From positions 1-5,984 of the forward strand of contig CAUCXP010000102.1 of assembly GCA_958446785.1 (NCBI GenBank): DNA of 5,984 nt. The letters are read 5' to 3'. Positions 4,535-5,984 of this stretch are shown one piece after another. The DNA is from an uncultured Collinsella sp. (GTDB lineage: Bacteria; Actinomycetota; Coriobacteriia; Coriobacteriales; Coriobacteriaceae). Position numbers and translations under genes: made by a program. Each line of letters opens with the position of its first letter. Position 1 is the first letter of the stretch. The notes under the pieces are model-generated. The model did not search any database. It had not been told where the DNA came from and saw only the letters and a program-made list of their open reading frames with translations.

Positions 4535-5984
4535 ATGGACGCCATCGTAAAGATGCTCGAAAAGCATCAACCGTTCTTTGAGAAGATCTCAAGGAACATC
4601 TACCTCCAGGCCATCAAAGACGGATTCCTTGGGTGCATGCCCATCGTCCTCACCTCTTCGATCTTCCTGCTGATCGCCACGCTTCCCGGCGTGGTTGGCA
4701 TCGCGCTGCCCCAACCGCTCATCGACTGGTGCAACAAGCTGTACAACTTCACCATGGGCGTCATGGGCATCATGGTCGCCGGCACCACTGCCAAGAACTT
4801 TACGGCTTCTATGAACCGTCGCATGCCCGCCGGCAAAGTGCTCAACGACGGTTCCACCATGGTGGCCGCCCAGTGCAGCATGCTGTTGCTCGCAGTCACG
4901 CAGTTCACCACCAAGCTCAACGGCTCCGAGCTTTCGGTCTTCGATTGCACCAGCATGGGTACACGTGGTCTGTTCTCGGCCTATATCGCCGCGTTCATTA
5001 CCGTGTGGGTCTATAAATTCTGCGTCTCGCGCGATCTGACCATTAAGCTGCCCAAGGAGGTCCCGGGCGCCATCGCTCAGAACTTCCGCGACATCATCCC
5101 CTTTGGCGGCGCCGTCATCATCTGCGGCATCATCGATGTCATCGTGCGCAACCTCATGGGCGTTCCGTTCTCCGAGCTGCTTATCAAACTGCTCTCCCCG
5201 CTCTTTACCGCTGCAGAAACCTATCCTGGCCTCATCCTTATCCAGGCAGCCACCGCGTTCTTCTGGTTCATCGGCGTCCACGGCCCCTCGATCGTCCAGC
5301 CGGGCATCGACCCCATCCGTCTTGCCAACCAGGCCGAGAACCTGCAGGTTCTGCTGGCAGGTGGCCACCCCGCTCACTCCCTCACCTTTAACATGTCACT
5401 CGTGGGTGAGTTCGGCGGCACCGGCGCCACGTTCATCGTGCCACTTCTGCTGATTCTCTTTATGAAGTCCAAGCAGCTCAAAGCCGTCGGTAAGGCCTCG
5501 ATTGTTCCTGTTGCCTTTGCTGTCAACGAGCCGCTGCTCTTTGGCGCGCCGATGATCCTTAACCCCTACATGCTCGTCCCCTTTGTTGCCGCCGGTTGCG
5601 TCAACGTGAGTGTTGCCAAGTTCTTTATCGATAATGTGGGCATGAACGGCTTCTCCTTCGTGGTGCCTTGGGCTACCCCTGCCCCCATCGGCATCTTCAT
5701 CACCACGAACTTCCAGCTTATCGCCCTGGTATTTGTCGCGATTATCATCTTGCTGGACGCCATCATCTACCTGCCGTTCTTGAAGGCATACGATCAGCTG
5801 CTCTGCGACCAGGAGGCCGAGCGCGCCGCCGAGCTGGGTCTCGAGTCCGATGGTGCCGCTGCCATCGCCGCCAACGCCCCTGCGCCCGCTGTCGAGCAGG
5901 CTACCGCTTCCGTCGAGACGACTGTTGCCGCCGCCGACAGCAAGCCTGTCGCCGATCAGCCCGAGCCCGCTGCCGATGCATCCG
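4535..5984 (+). CDS. Second lactose-type PTS permease (EIIC, probably EIICB), 3' end outside the window
   Basis: Paralog of the first permease and member of the PTS lactose/cellobiose family: it imports and phosphorylates a sugar, probably a beta-galactoside or beta-glucoside. The frame is open from the ATG to the window edge, giving 483 residues. The EIIC domain spans about 1-420, with GVHGPS (His249) and AVNEP (Glu332), the equivalents of His257 and Glu341 in the other copy. In the first 54 residues 40 are identical; the loop after PGVV is about 8 residues shorter. After Cys424 comes an Ala/Pro/Val-rich linker of at least 59 residues, already longer than the 50-residue linker of the first copy, with no EIIB reached. 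A C-terminal EIIB domain is therefore expected but unseen. The divergent LacI-type gene and its tandem operator candidates make induced, sugar-dependent control likely. Its substrate may differ from that of the first copy. Confidence 0.92.
   Translation, partial: MDAIVKMLEKHQPFFEKISRNIYLQAIKDGFLGCMPIVLTSSIFLLIATLPGVVGIALPQPLIDWCNKLYNFTMGVMGIMVAGTTAKNFTASMNRRMPAGKVLNDGSTMVAAQCSMLLLAVTQFTTKLNGSELSVFDCTSMGTRGLFSAYIAAFITVWVYKFCVSRDLTIKLPKEVPGAIAQNFRDIIPFGGAVIICGIIDVIVRNLMGVPFSELLIKLLSPLFTAAETYPGLILIQAATAFFWFIGVHGPSIVQPGIDPIRLANQAENLQVLLAGGHPAHSLTFNMSLVGEFGGTGATFIVPLLLILFMKSKQLKAVGKASIVPVAFAVNEPLLFGAPMILNPYMLVPFVAAGCVNVSVAKFFIDNVGMNGFSFVVPWATPAPIGIFITTNFQLIALVFVAIIILLDAIIYLPFLKAYDQLLCDQEAERAAELGLESDGAAAIAANAPAPAVEQATASVETTVAAADSKPVADQPEPAADAS

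Noticed and set aside
4372..4581. Small plus-strand open frame of 69 codons before the second permease
   Set aside because: It runs through the operator repeats and overlaps the permease start in another frame, with no convincing ribosome binding site or recognisable motif.

Overview
This GC-rich window carries part of a lactose-type PTS sugar-uptake locus, with short genes-to-gene spacing and codons ending mostly in C or G. It looks like a gut actinobacterium, and Coriobacteriia such as Collinsella would fit the GC content, codon use and PTS/6-phospho-galactosidase sugar metabolism. That assignment is inference; no rRNA or other marker gene is present to prove it.

Layout from left to right. 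(1) 1-977, plus strand: the C-terminal two thirds of a GH1 6-phospho-beta-galactosidase (LacG type), with its N-terminus outside the window. (2) 978-1153: a spacer with possible hairpins and the ribosome binding site of the next gene. (3) 1154-2914, plus: a complete LacE-type PTS permease, EIIC and EIIB fused in one chain. (4) 2946-2990: a strong, apparently bidirectional intrinsic terminator. (5) 3009-3240: three tandem palindromic repeats with a constant 25-nt spacer between their arms, at about 80-nt period. No gene overlaps them, and they are the least explained part of the window. (6) 3248-4249, minus: a LacI-family repressor. (7) 4250-4534: a divergent control region with two kinds of direct repeat, including a 20-nt tandem pair with a central CG that is a good operator candidate. 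(8) 4535 to the end, plus: a second LacE-type EIICB, open at the window edge in its Ala/Pro-rich linker before any EIIB domain.

How the genes work together (family knowledge plus inference): an EIICB permease, with an EIIA (LacF) not seen here, imports lactose or a related beta-galactoside as the 6-phosphate. LacG then hydrolyses it in the cytoplasm to galactose 6-phosphate and an aglycone such as glucose. The LacI-type protein is placed to control the second permease and perhaps itself. The two permeases are clear paralogs (40 of the first 54 residues identical by eye), so the locus probably holds two uptake systems of related but not necessarily equal specificity. LacF and the tagatose 6-phosphate pathway genes (lacABCD) are not in the window.
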